Shown piece after piece: positions 47,082 through 55,952 of a stretch of DNA of 64,000 nucleotides; within the stretch, counting starts at the first letter, position 1; each line of letters opens with the position of its first letter. The stretch comes from Gammaproteobacteria bacterium. GTDB lineage: Bacteria > Pseudomonadota > Gammaproteobacteria > Chromatiales > Chromatiaceae. The stretch spans positions 1 through 64,000 of the forward strand of contig JAGRGY010000015.1 in assembly GCA_020445255.1 (NCBI GenBank). The letters are read 5' to 3'. The translations under genes and the position numbers were made by a program. The notes under the pieces were generated by a model, which was not told where the DNA came from, did not search any database, and was given only the letters and a program-made list of their open reading frames with translations.

Positions 47082-47585
47082 ATGAAGCACAAAGACGAGC
47101 TCATTCACGAACTGGTCGGCATTGTGACAGCGGCCGACGGGCACGAGGACTGCCTGTTCCTGCCGCACTGGACCGACTCCACCTGGAAGTCGCTGCTCGC
47201 GGAAGCGCAGGCCATGGAGCTCGCCAACGGCGAGATACTGTTGCGGCGTGACGAGGTCAGCAACGACCTGTACTTTCTCGTCGAAGGCGAGCTCGGTGTT
47301 TCCATTCCGCACGTAGATGGTGTGACGCTGACGTCCCAGGTTACCCGCTACCCGGGTTCGATCGTCGGCGAGATAGCGTTCCTCGACGGCGGATTTCGCA
47401 CCGCGAGCGTGTGGTCGCGTGGCCGATCGGTCCTGCTGCGCGTGCCCGAATCGGCATTCGATGCGTTCGTCGAAAGCGAACCGAGACTCGCCTGCGACGT
47501 GCTGCGCGCCATCGGAAGAATCGTTGCCGAACGACTGCGCCGGAGTATCGGCGCGTCGCCGCGCGACCCCGTTCGCGCCGGGTAA
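47082..47585 (+). CDS. Cyclic-nucleotide-binding domain protein
   Basis: 167 aa with a single cNMP-binding (CNB) domain: YFLVEGELGV, then the phosphate-binding cassette GSIVGEIAFLDGGFRTASV. No DNA-binding helix-turn-helix follows, so it is not a CRP-like regulator by itself. It starts 4 nt after the AEC carrier stop, implying co-expression and perhaps control of the carrier. Whether it binds cAMP, c-di-GMP or nothing is unknown. Confidence 0.8.
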   Translation: MKHKDELIHELVGIVTAADGHEDCLFLPHWTDSTWKSLLAEAQAMELANGEILLRRDEVSNDLYFLVEGELGVSIPHVDGVTLTSQVTRYPGSIVGEIAFLDGGFRTASVWSRGRSVLLRVPESAFDAFVESEPRLACDVLRAIGRIVAERLRRSIGASPRDPVRAG

Positions 47586-47717
47586 GCGGTCGCAGAACAC
47601 GCCACTCGAGTACATGCATTCGCGAAAACAGCGGCAACCACGACTGGGTGAAAACGGCCTGTCAGTCAAGCATTCGACCGGATTGAATGACGCAGGAAAC
47701 GTTGACATGCACCACCG

Positions 47718-48073
47718 GTGCCGGTCGACATCACCGATGCCGTGGCCGCGATCGTCATCCACGCTGACGTCCTTCGCGGTGTGCGCACGGCGCGACCGGC
47801 GCGATCCTGATCCAGGAAAGGTGGGACGACAGCGTGCAGACCGACGTCGTCGACCTGCTGCGCAAGCTGATCCCCAAGGGCGTCTGGCTGCACGATCGCC
47901 AGGACGGCAACGGTGACGCACATCTGAAGGCGGGGCTGGTCGGCCCGTCTGAAACGGTGCCGATCGTCGCCGGCCGCCTCGGCCTGTCGCAGTGGCAGAG
48001 CATCTTCTCCTGCGAGTTCGACGGGCCACGCAGCGACCGCCGCGTGCTGTGTACCCTGTCGAGTGACGGCTGA
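47718..48073 (+). pseudogene. Frame-broken YjbQ/UPF0047-family remnant
   Basis: Two pieces in different frames match the YjbQ fold. The N-terminal piece (GTG 47718 on, VPVDITDAVAAIV) shifts frame near 47783 and then reaches a stop at 47808. The C-terminal piece, in another frame from about 47786, reads GATGAILIQERWDD and goes on through DGNGDAHLKAGLVGPSETVP to a stop at 48073. By family spacing, about a dozen bases seem missing at the join, removing the conserved HTT-type segment. The very N-terminus is also absent. The rest of the downstream half is well preserved, so the break is recent or a sequencing error. Confidence 0.75.
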
Positions 48074-48370
48074 AAACGACTGCGAACGCAACGCCGTCAA
48101 CCCGCCGACCACGGCAGCCCTGCCTCCGCGCGCATCGCCCACCATGCGACACATTCGTACGACGGCACGACAGATCCACTGGCGAAATCGCACTCGAACA
48201 CGCAGGCTGGAGCGTACGTTTCGCCATGCGATCGGCGTCAGCATGCTTTACAACTCCGACAGTCTGACGCGCATGTCCCCGGATCGACGCCACTTTCGAC
48301 CACCAGTCATCGAAAAAGGCACATCGTGTGCATGGTCATTGTCCGCACCCTCAATGATTGCGGAGGCAAC
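48074..48370. other. Intergenic region, no gene seen
   Basis: About 300 nt between the yjbQ remnant and the next PEP-CTERM gene. Small open frames on both strands lack ribosome sites or conserved composition. It presumably contains the promoter of the downstream gene; I cannot place it. Confidence 0.4.
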
Positions 48371-49276
48371 ATGCATACCCAGCGTCAACTCTTCTGTCTC
48401 GTGTGTCTGCTCATTGTGTCGCCCCTCAGCCATGCCGTTACGGTCTGGTCGACCTCGTTCAGCGCCACGGGCACCGAATCCGACCAGCTGATCACCTACG
48501 ACTCGGCAACACCGGGTACGGTCAACGTGATCGGCAGCACCGGCGTGGCCGAGAACTTCGCCTTCTACGGACTGGATTTCGACGCGACCGGAAAGCTCTA
48601 CGGCTACACCGCGGACCGCAGCACCGGGTCACTCGAGCCGGGTGGGCTGTACGAGATCGACACCGCGACGGGCGCCGCAACCTTCATCGGCACTGGGGGC
48701 GTCGATGCGGGAGGCTGGCTGGTCGACATCAGCTACAACCCCGCCGACGGATTGATGTACGGCCTGCAGTTGCGTGGATCCGCGCAGAATCGCGCCACCA
48801 TCCTGTACACCATCGACCTGACGACGGGCGCGGCGACCAAGATCGGCGATGTGAGCCCGTTCGGCTTCTTTCCCGGCGGTCTGGCCACCGATGCCAGTGG
48901 CGGACAGTCCATCTTCGACGCCGGCGACAGCCACGTCTGGGACCTCGTCGGTCTCAACGCGACCCAACTGCCGCTTTCTACGGGCTTCAACTCGCTGACC
49001 GGCAACGGCCTCACCGTGGACTGGTCGCGTGATGGCGCGATGTATCTCAACGGCCACGAAAACTTCTTTCCTGGCGGCGTGCTGCCCGAGGCGCAGTTCT
49101 GGACCATCGATCCGACGACCGGTATGGGCACCAAGTTGGGCACCATTGGCGACGGCCAGACCTACCGCGTCGTCACCCTCGCCATCGCCCCCGGCCAGCC
49201 AGTCGGCAGGGCCCCCGCACCGGCGACGCTCGGACTGATCGCGATCGGCCTCGCGGCGATGCGCCGGCGTCGTTGA
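48371..49276 (+). CDS. Exported beta-propeller-like PEP-CTERM-type protein
   Basis: 301 aa. Signal peptide about 1-22. The body has repeated units such as YEIDTATGAATFIGTGG, YTIDLTTGAATKIG and WTIDPTTGMGTKLG, typical of a beta-propeller. The C-terminus (APAPATLGLIAIGLAAM then RRRR) is a PEP-CTERM-like sorting signal with a degenerate motif. Start at ATG 48371 after GGAGG. Likely a surface or matrix protein. Confidence 0.78.
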   Translation: MHTQRQLFCLVCLLIVSPLSHAVTVWSTSFSATGTESDQLITYDSATPGTVNVIGSTGVAENFAFYGLDFDATGKLYGYTADRSTGSLEPGGLYEIDTATGAATFIGTGGVDAGGWLVDISYNPADGLMYGLQLRGSAQNRATILYTIDLTTGAATKIGDVSPFGFFPGGLATDASGGQSIFDAGDSHVWDLVGLNATQLPLSTGFNSLTGNGLTVDWSRDGAMYLNGHENFFPGGVLPEAQFWTIDPTTGMGTKLGTIGDGQTYRVVTLAIAPGQPVGRAPAPATLGLIAIGLAAMRRRR

Positions 49277-49451
49277 GCGCTGGCGGGGCGATTGCGATCG
49301 CTGTCGGCGACGTGCCCGACCCCGTGGCGCGCGGCGGTGCATTCCGCGGCACCTGCATTCGCCGGCATCACGGGTGACGTGCCCGTGTTGCCGACGATAC
49401 AACCGCAGCCGGATCCGGCAGAATGCGCGGCCTGTCAACCGGGTAGGCCGC

Positions 49452-50198
49452 ATGTTCTTCGAATTCTCGACGCAACAGCTCATCGTCACCGGCCTGCTGT
49501 TCGTCTGGGCGGGCTTCGTGCGCTCGGGTCTCGGTTTCGGCGGCGCCGCGCTCGGCCTGCCGCTGATGCTGTTCGTGCACGACGACCCGTTGCTGTGGCT
49601 GCCGATCATCGGCTGCCACCTGCTGTTCTTCACCAGCCTGACGCTGCGCAGCCGCCTCGGCAACGTCGACTGGGCCTATCTCAGGCATGCCGGCCTGTAC
49701 ATCGTACCGCCGGCGATCGTCGGGGTGTTCGGCCTGGTCACGCTGCCGACCCGCTGGCTGAACCTGTTCATCTACTCCGTAACGCTGTTCTACGGCGGCA
49801 TGTGGGCGCTGAACCGCGCACTGCGCAGCCGGCGCGCATGGATGGACAAGGCGCTGCTGATCATCGGCGGTTACGTCGCCGGCACGTCGCTGACCGGTGC
49901 GCCGCTGATGGTCGCGGTGTTCATGCGCAACGTCAGCCGCGCGCGACTGCGCGACACCTTGTTCGTGCTGTGGTTTATCCTGGTCGCGATCAAGATGTCG
50001 ACCTTCGTCGCGCTGTCGGTGCCGCTGCACCTCACCGCGGCGCTGGCGCTGCTGCCATTCGCCGGGATCGGCCACTACATCGGCCTCAGGGCGCACGACG
50101 CGATCCTGAACAACGACGCCGGCTTTCGACGCTGGATCGGTGGCGGACTGGTCGCGGTCAGCATCGCCGGACTTTGGCGGGTCGCCGGCGTAGGGTAG
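49452..50198 (+). CDS. TauE/SafE-family membrane permease
   Basis: 248 aa with about seven to eight hydrophobic segments. Family features: GFVRSGLGFGGAALGLPLM near the N-terminus and GTSLTGAPLMVAVF in the second half. TauE/SafE proteins export sulfite, sulfoacetate or other organosulfur anions, which could fit a sulfur oxidiser, but the substrate is not proven. Start at ATG 49452; 26 in-frame upstream codons are hydrophilic and unlikely. Confidence 0.85.
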   Translation: MFFEFSTQQLIVTGLLFVWAGFVRSGLGFGGAALGLPLMLFVHDDPLLWLPIIGCHLLFFTSLTLRSRLGNVDWAYLRHAGLYIVPPAIVGVFGLVTLPTRWLNLFIYSVTLFYGGMWALNRALRSRRAWMDKALLIIGGYVAGTSLTGAPLMVAVFMRNVSRARLRDTLFVLWFILVAIKMSTFVALSVPLHLTAALALLPFAGIGHYIGLRAHDAILNNDAGFRRWIGGGLVAVSIAGLWRVAGVG

Positions 50199-50237
50199 GC
50201 CCTTCACTCGCCTTGATTGACCTGAGCGGTACTGTCC

Positions 50238-51074
50238 ATGTTGTTCGAGATTGACCACGTCACGCTGTATCACTACTCGTCGCCGGTGTTGCTCGGCGAT
50301 CACGTTCTGCGTGTGCTGCCATTCACCCGACCACAGCAGCGGATCATGGCCTTCGACCTGCAGCTGGTACCGGACCCGGTCAGCGTTGCACTGGAAAGTG
50401 ACGACTGGGGTAACCCGCTGCATCGCGTGCAGTTCGCCGGCGAAACCGAGCGGCTCGAGATCCGCGCGAGGCTCGCTGTCGAAACGCTGCCGGCGCCGAT
50501 CGACGTCACAACGACCGATTTCGCCTTCCCACCCGCTCCCGTGGCACACGTCGAGGTCGCCGATGCCTACCTCGAACGGCTTGAGCAAGCGGCGCTGCTC
50601 GAGCAATTCGTCAGTCCACTGGTGTCGATCGCCGGCGGCAGTGGGATGGCCTTCCTGCACGCGTTGAACGACGCCGTGCACACCTTTCACCACCGCGGCG
50701 TGCGCGTCGACGGACCGCCACAGCGTCCGTCCGAGACACTGGCCAGGCGCGACGGGGTGTGTCGTGATCTGAGCGTGCTGTTCATGGCCGCATGCCGCCA
50801 GTTCGGCTTGCCGGCGCGCTTTGTCAGCGGCTACCAGCAGGGTGATGGCATGCGCAGCGAACGCTACCTGCACGCGTGGCCCGAGGTGTTCATCGCCGGC
50901 AGCGGCTGGGTCGGCTTCGACCCTACGCACGCCACACTCGTTGGCACGCAGCACGTCGCTGTCGCGGCGGCGCCGACGGCCGCCGCCGTCACGCCGGTTG
51001 AAGGCAGCTACAGTTTTCGCACACCGACCCTGCAGAGCACGCTGAGTACCGAGATCCACATCGCGACGCAATGA
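50238..51074 (+). CDS. Transglutaminase-like family protein
   Basis: 278 aa. The N-terminal beta-domain (YHYSSPVLLGDHVLRVLP) is typical of bacterial transglutaminase-like proteins, and the core has the Cys-His-Asp triad: RDGVCRDLS, YLHAWPEV and GFDPTH. Likely a cytoplasmic peptidase or amidase-like enzyme; the target is unknown. It follows the permease gene by about 40 nt on the same strand. Confidence 0.88.
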   Translation: MLFEIDHVTLYHYSSPVLLGDHVLRVLPFTRPQQRIMAFDLQLVPDPVSVALESDDWGNPLHRVQFAGETERLEIRARLAVETLPAPIDVTTTDFAFPPAPVAHVEVADAYLERLEQAALLEQFVSPLVSIAGGSGMAFLHALNDAVHTFHHRGVRVDGPPQRPSETLARRDGVCRDLSVLFMAACRQFGLPARFVSGYQQGDGMRSERYLHAWPEVFIAGSGWVGFDPTHATLVGTQHVAVAAAPTAAAVTPVEGSYSFRTPTLQSTLSTEIHIATQ

Positions 51075-51116
51075 AGATCGGATCACGCACTGCATGCCGG
51101 CGCCGCCCCACGGGGA

Positions 51117-51122
51117 TATAAT
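51117..51122 (+). promoter_or_regulatory. TATAAT -10 element before a structured leader
   Basis: A perfect TATAAT (51117-51122) stands out in GC-rich sequence, but no good -35 is seen. It would start transcription near 51130, giving a leader of about 195 nt before the lipoprotein ATG. Confidence 0.45.
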
Positions 51123-51129
51123 TGTGATT

Positions 51130-51325
51130 AGAGGAACCCGGATCGACATCGGGTCGTAGGGTGTCCGGCGCGCACTGACGGTGTGGCGCGCCGGGGTACG
51201 ACCCGCCAGGTCGATCCTGGATCGACGGCCCGTGGGAAACGCAGCCGTCCGCCGGGTAGCGGCAAACATGAGCAGCCGAATCCCTGTCGACCGATCCCGC
51301 GGCGTGGGTCGATAGGGAGGTTGTC
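51130..51325 (+). ncRNA. Putative structured 5' leader of the PD40 lipoprotein gene
   Basis: A long nested hairpin: outer stem CGGGTCGTA/TACGACCCG (51150-51158 with 51197-51205), inner stem CCGGCGCGC/GCGCGCCGG (51165-51173 with 51186-51194). A smaller hairpin (CCAGG..CCTGG, about 51206-51220) and another possible stem around 51250-51262 follow. Such dense structure is unusual for an ordinary leader and hints at a cis-regulatory RNA. I could not match it to a riboswitch I know; GEMM/c-di-GMP-I was considered and not accepted. Confidence 0.4.
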
Positions 51326-52210
51326 ATGAAACGCTCGGCTTTCCCTGCATCATTCAAGGCGTTGTCGGCGGCAGTCGCCGTGGCCCTTGGCAGTGTCGGA
51401 TGCGTACCCAACGACTACTACGGCGATATCGTATTCGCGCAGGCGGCCGCCCCGGCGATGTGGGGCGACCTGTACGTCATGGACTGGGACGGATTCGGCT
51501 TGCGCCAGCTGACCAATAGCGGAGCAGATGCCTACCCGCGCTGGTCGCCGGCCAAGGACCGGATCGCGTTCAACCGCCGTATCGGCGGTCCCTCCGGCCA
51601 TTGGGACCTGTATCTGATCGATCCCGACGGGAGCGACGAGACGGCACTGATCACCGGGACGACGAACGATATTACGCCGGCCTGGTCGCCGGACGGCACC
51701 CGGCTGGCCTACCAGTCCGACCGTCTCGGCGACGTCGCGATCTACATCTACGACATCGCCCGCCGCACCGAGACCCGCATCGACACGCCAGCGGGCGTGA
51801 CGCCGTCGCACCCGTCGTGGTCGCCCGATGGCGAATCGATCGCTTTCGAGGGCGTGGGGCCGACTGTGACCAACGGCGTGTACACGGTCGACGTCGTGGA
51901 CGGCGGTTGGCACCTGGTCATCGCCGACGCGCACGAACCGGACTGGTATCGCAAGTCGACGCTGAACGGCGGCATGATCACCTATCGCCAGTACGGCGAC
52001 ATCAAGGTGATCAACGCCGACGGCAGCGGTGCGCGCATCATCGGCAGCGGCGAGCAGCCCAAGTGGTCGGTCGATTTCGAGACGGTCGTCTATCAGTACT
52101 ACTACGCCCCCGAGGGCAATGACTACGATCTCTACAAGGCCGAGACCGACGGGCGCGTCACGCGTCTGACCGACAACGAGGGTCTCAACGAGATGTATCC
52201 GCACTGGTGA
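51326..52210 (+). CDS. Putative lipoprotein with TolB-like PD40 propeller
   Basis: 294 aa. A lipobox-like signal (VALGSVGC) would lipidate Cys about 26. The rest has PD40/TolB-like propeller units: MDWDGFGLRQLTN, YPRWSPAKDRIAF, LIDPDGSDE, PAWSPDGTRLAYQSD, and HPSWSPDGESIAFE. It presumably sits at the membrane facing the periplasm and binds proteins or ligands. A strong GGGAGG ribosome site follows the structured leader. Confidence 0.85.
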   Translation: MKRSAFPASFKALSAAVAVALGSVGCVPNDYYGDIVFAQAAAPAMWGDLYVMDWDGFGLRQLTNSGADAYPRWSPAKDRIAFNRRIGGPSGHWDLYLIDPDGSDETALITGTTNDITPAWSPDGTRLAYQSDRLGDVAIYIYDIARRTETRIDTPAGVTPSHPSWSPDGESIAFEGVGPTVTNGVYTVDVVDGGWHLVIADAHEPDWYRKSTLNGGMITYRQYGDIKVINADGSGARIIGSGEQPKWSVDFETVVYQYYYAPEGNDYDLYKAETDGRVTRLTDNEGLNEMYPHW

Positions 52211-52361
52211 TCGCGGCGGCGCCGGTCAGGGAGACAGGGCCACAGCGCGTGGCCGGGCGCATCGCTTTCGGCCACGGGGCGAACAGGCGCGCGGTGTCGC
52301 ATCGTCGCGTGTGACAGGTTAGATTTGGGTTATCGGCAGGATGCGGACCAGGGGAGCAACG

Positions 52362-53366
52362 ATGACCGGCAGTGTGTTTATCAGCTATCGGCGGGAAGAC
52401 TCCGCCGGTTATGCACGCGCGATCTACAACGAACTCCGCGAACGCCTGGGTGCGGAGAAGATCTTCATGGACGTCGACGCGATCGAGCCCGGCCTGGACT
52501 TCGTCGAGGCGATCGAGAACGCCGTCGGCAAGTGCGACGTGCTGCTCGCACTGATCGGGCCGGGGTGGTTGAACGCGGTCGGCGAAGCGCCATCGCGGCT
52601 GCACCAGTCGAACGACTATGTACGCAGCGAGATTCGCACGGCGCTGGAGCGCGACATCCGCGTGATCCCGGTGCTGCTGGGCGGTGCGAGCATGCCCGGT
52701 GACGACGCGATCCCGCCCGACCTCGCACCGCTGCTGCGCCGCAATGCGATCGAGATCCGGCACACGCACTTCGATGCCGACGTGGCGAGCCTGGTGCGCG
52801 TGCTGCTCAAGCTGGTGGACGTGGCGCCCACCCCGACCCCGTCAGTCGCACCACAACCGGCGCCGCGACCGCAACCCGTCGCGGAACCGGCGGCCCCACC
52901 CGGACCGGCATACGCAGCGTCTCCCGGCGCACCCGCTGCCGCCCCCCAACCGGCGCCGACACCCGCCGGGACCCGGCGCGCCTGGGTGGGTCCGCTTGCC
53001 ATGGCCGCCCTGTTCACGGTCGCCGGCATGATGCTGTTTGCGCTGTTCGACGACATGCGCGTCGGCTACAGCAACGACTACCGCACCGTTCCCGAAGGCA
53101 ATGCCGCGATCTCGGCACTGTTGGCCGGCGTGATCGGCTTCGTGATCACGCTGATCGCCGGCCGCATCGCGCGGCGCCGGTGGAAACTCGGTTTCACGGT
53201 CGGCATCGCGGGATTCGCCGCACTCGGGTTTGCGACCGGTGCGTGGACCGAGGAGATGCTGGACGTGCGCTACGGCGACGACGCCCTGTCGGCGGCGATT
53301 GCCGTGTGGGTGTTCGGTCTGGTCGTGATCGTCACCAGGATGCTGTGGCTGCGGCGAGCCCGTTGA
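52362..53366 (+). CDS. TIR-domain protein with four transmembrane segments
   Basis: 334 aa. N-terminal TIR domain (1-145): VFISYRREDSAGYARAIY, IFMDVDAIEPGLDF, then DYVRSEIRTAL with a Glu about 90 at the usual TIR_2 catalytic position, and VIPVLL. A Pro/Ala-rich linker (about 155-205) leads to four hydrophobic segments (about 208-230, 250-268, 278-295, 309-330). TIR domains can cleave NAD+ or signal in immunity; the membrane part is not a recognised family. Start at ATG 52362 after GGGGAG. Confidence 0.85.
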   Translation: MTGSVFISYRREDSAGYARAIYNELRERLGAEKIFMDVDAIEPGLDFVEAIENAVGKCDVLLALIGPGWLNAVGEAPSRLHQSNDYVRSEIRTALERDIRVIPVLLGGASMPGDDAIPPDLAPLLRRNAIEIRHTHFDADVASLVRVLLKLVDVAPTPTPSVAPQPAPRPQPVAEPAAPPGPAYAASPGAPAAAPQPAPTPAGTRRAWVGPLAMAALFTVAGMMLFALFDDMRVGYSNDYRTVPEGNAAISALLAGVIGFVITLIAGRIARRRWKLGFTVGIAGFAALGFATGAWTEEMLDVRYGDDALSAAIAVWVFGLVVIVTRMLWLRRAR

Positions 53367-53460
53367 CGGCGTGATCCAGTGACCCGGCGCGGCAAGTACG
53401 CCCTGCCTTTGTCCGCGGTCGATTCCGAACTGCAGCCTGAATCCGGGAGAAAATCGCCAG

Positions 53461-53490
53461 GCCATGCCCCGCCGGGCGGCGGGGCATGGC
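53461..53490 (-). terminator. Putative terminator for the phytase-like gene
   Basis: A perfect 13-bp stem with a 4-nt loop (53461-53473 with 53478-53490). On the minus strand a short T tract (GATTTTCT) follows a few nt later. It lies about 20 nt past the stop of the leftward gene at 53511 and also faces the convergent TIR gene. Confidence 0.7.
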
Positions 53491-53510
53491 CCGATCGTCG
53501 TCAGCGCACG

Positions 53511-55952
53511 TCAGTCGCTACCGAACGTGGCCAGATCGCCGAGATCGAGAAACACCGTCTCGCCCGGCGAATCGTCGACACCGTCGTTGTCCGTGACCGC
53601 GTACAGCCGCTCGTCCGCGCTCACCGCGAAGCCCTCGAGCTTCTCGGCGGTCCAGATGCTGTTGGCGGCAATGTCCGACACCAGGTTGCGGATCAGGGTC
53701 TTGTCGAGCGTAACCAGGTCGGCCTCTTCGCCCGGCAGCGGCTGCACGTAGGGCCGGAACTCGGCCGAAGCCAGGTCGACCTCGAAGATCGCCTTCAGTT
53801 CGGCGTTCGGCGGCGTGCTCGGCCCCCAGCCCTTGTCGCGCTCGATGACCCAGAACCGGCCGTTCGGCATCGCGGTGATGCCCGACAGTCCGATCCAGTC
53901 ACCGTCGCCCTCCGCCTCTAGCGGATAGTGCACGAACGACCAGGTGCCGGCGGCCACGTCGTAGCGGCCGATCTTGGTGTTGACCTTGTCGGTGTCGCCC
54001 TCGTTCGGCCAGGCACGCTGAATAACGACATAGACCATCTCGCTGCCGGCCTCGCCGGTCACCGCGACGCCTTCGATGCCGTTGCTGCGACGCCGGTCGA
54101 CGAGGTCGGCCGGCAGCTCGATCTTCTCGAGTACCGCGCCGCTCGACCGGTCGACCTTGAGCACCAGGTTGTCGACACTGCCGGCGTTGCCCTCACTGCC
54201 GAGCCAGAAGTTGCCGTCCGGGCCGACCGCGACACCCTCGAGGTCGAGCGCATCGTCCGACTGCACCTCGAGGCGGTCGGTGATCAACGCCGGTTTTGCC
54301 GACACGTCAACCGTATAGACGAAGCCCTTGGCGAGGAACGAGTCGCTGACGGCATACAAGGTATGCGCATCGTCCGGATCGCCAACCAGGTCGGACAGTG
54401 CGACCCACGGGATCGGCAGGCCGTTGGCATCGTCGGCCGAGGCGATCTGCGGATAGTTGGACGGCCAGTGACCACGCTGGAAGATGTTGATCATGGTCGG
54501 GATGCCGGCATCGAACACATCGGTCTCGGTCGACGCGACGAACAGCTTGCGCTGCGGCACGGCGCGCAGACCTTCTGGCCCGATACCGGTCGGAAGCACC
54601 TGCAAGAGCTCCGGCTTGGCGCCGTTCATTTCATACACGCCGACGACGTTCGAGCGCTCCGAGCCGACGAACAGCAGCTTGTCTTTGCCGAAGCGCGCGT
54701 ACTCGATGCCTTCCGGTTCCACGCCCTTGTTCTCCGAACGGCCTTCATTGTACTGGCCGATGCTGACGATCAGGTGCTCGAACGCCTCGTAGGACTCGAA
54801 CACGACCTTGCCGGCCTTGTTGAATACGGTGAATCCGCGACTGCCACCCTCCTCGCCGTTCTCGTCCTCGTAGTCCCCCTCGTTGGCGGTTGCCATCAGG
54901 CTGTCACCGATCCAGGTGATCGCGTCGGGCTCGCGCCGCTTGGTGATGTCGGAGTCGAGGTTGATCAGGTCTTCTTCCTCGGTGTCGACGTTCATCAGGT
55001 CGACCTCACCAGCCGAGAAGTGTTTGACGACCTTGCCGGTGCGCAGGTTGACGACCGCGATGTGGTTGTTCTCCTGCAGCGTGATCGTGGCCATGTTGGC
55101 GCCGTTGATGTCGACGAACTCCGGTTCCGGGTCTTGTGCCGCGTACATGCCGGCGAGGCCGGCCAGCTGCACATCACGCGTGGACCATTTACCCGGCTTG
55201 CCCTTGAGATCGAGGATCACCAGCCGGCCCGGCTCCGGATCACCCTGCGAGACCAGGTCGCAATCAGGCGTCGGGTCGAGGTCGACGGTCTCGCGACCCT
55301 GCGGGATCAGGCCGTCGCCGACATCCTCGTTGCGCTCGCTCTCGATCACGATCGCGGCATAGCGGCCGTCCGGCGAGACGGCGATCGAATCCGGCTGCCC
55401 GCCGAGCTCGATCTCGCGCACGATGCTGCGGGTCGTCACGTCGATCACGACCAGCTTGCCGGTCCATTGCGTGATGAAGCCGATGTCCTCCGACTCGTCG
55501 TCACCGGTGCCAAACACGCCGTCATCACCGGGATCGGTACAGGTCACCTCGTCGACCGTCGACGTGTTCACCGAGGCCAGCGCGTAGCGGCCATGCACGG
55601 CGACGCTGGTCGGTTCACCGCCGACCAGGATGCCGCCATCCGGCTGCGGGTCGGCCGGGTCGGTGATGTCGACGAAGCCGATCAGCCCCGACGCGGCGTC
55701 GGTATACACGAGCGTGTTGCCGTCGGGCGTGGCATCGACGATCTCGGCGACCTCGCTGACGATCTCCTCGCCATCGTGCATCACGCGGTTGCGGGTCACG
55801 TCGAAGGTCGCGACATGGCGGAACATCTCGGGGCCCTGTTGGTGGCCGTGATGATGACCGCCGTGGTGATGGCCGTGGTCGCGGTCGGCAAACGCGGCGG
55901 GGGCGACGGTCAGGGCCAGCGCGATGCTGGCCGCAAGCGGTTTCATACGCAT
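53511..55952 (-). CDS. Secreted propeller protein, esterase-like phytase family
   Basis: 813 aa. Signal peptide about 1-22 (ending AAFA), then a His-rich stretch (HGHHHGGHHHGH, about 26-37) that could bind metal. The N-terminal half has repeated VVIDVTTRSIVREIELGGQP-like propeller blades typical of YncE or choice-of-anchor-I propellers. The C-terminal half (DALDLEGVAVGPDGNFWLGSE, NGIEGVAV, YAVTDNDGVDDSPGET) matches the esterase-like phytase family. Likely a secreted phosphatase-type protein; activity unproven. GAGGAA ribosome site. Confidence 0.82.
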   Translation of the reverse strand: MRMKPLAASIALALTVAPAAFADRDHGHHHGGHHHGHQQGPEMFRHVATFDVTRNRVMHDGEEIVSEVAEIVDATPDGNTLVYTDAASGLIGFVDITDPADPQPDGGILVGGEPTSVAVHGRYALASVNTSTVDEVTCTDPGDDGVFGTGDDESEDIGFITQWTGKLVVIDVTTRSIVREIELGGQPDSIAVSPDGRYAAIVIESERNEDVGDGLIPQGRETVDLDPTPDCDLVSQGDPEPGRLVILDLKGKPGKWSTRDVQLAGLAGMYAAQDPEPEFVDINGANMATITLQENNHIAVVNLRTGKVVKHFSAGEVDLMNVDTEEEDLINLDSDITKRREPDAITWIGDSLMATANEGDYEDENGEEGGSRGFTVFNKAGKVVFESYEAFEHLIVSIGQYNEGRSENKGVEPEGIEYARFGKDKLLFVGSERSNVVGVYEMNGAKPELLQVLPTGIGPEGLRAVPQRKLFVASTETDVFDAGIPTMINIFQRGHWPSNYPQIASADDANGLPIPWVALSDLVGDPDDAHTLYAVSDSFLAKGFVYTVDVSAKPALITDRLEVQSDDALDLEGVAVGPDGNFWLGSEGNAGSVDNLVLKVDRSSGAVLEKIELPADLVDRRRSNGIEGVAVTGEAGSEMVYVVIQRAWPNEGDTDKVNTKIGRYDVAAGTWSFVHYPLEAEGDGDWIGLSGITAMPNGRFWVIERDKGWGPSTPPNAELKAIFEVDLASAEFRPYVQPLPGEEADLVTLDKTLIRNLVSDIAANSIWTAEKLEGFAVSADERLYAVTDNDGVDDSPGETVFLDLGDLATFGSD

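Noticed and set aside
51130..51325. Leader as a c-di-GMP-I (GEMM) riboswitch
   Set aside because: A few words such as ACGCA and GGTAGCGG recall it, but the upstream half with the conserved GCAAACC is absent and the order does not fit.
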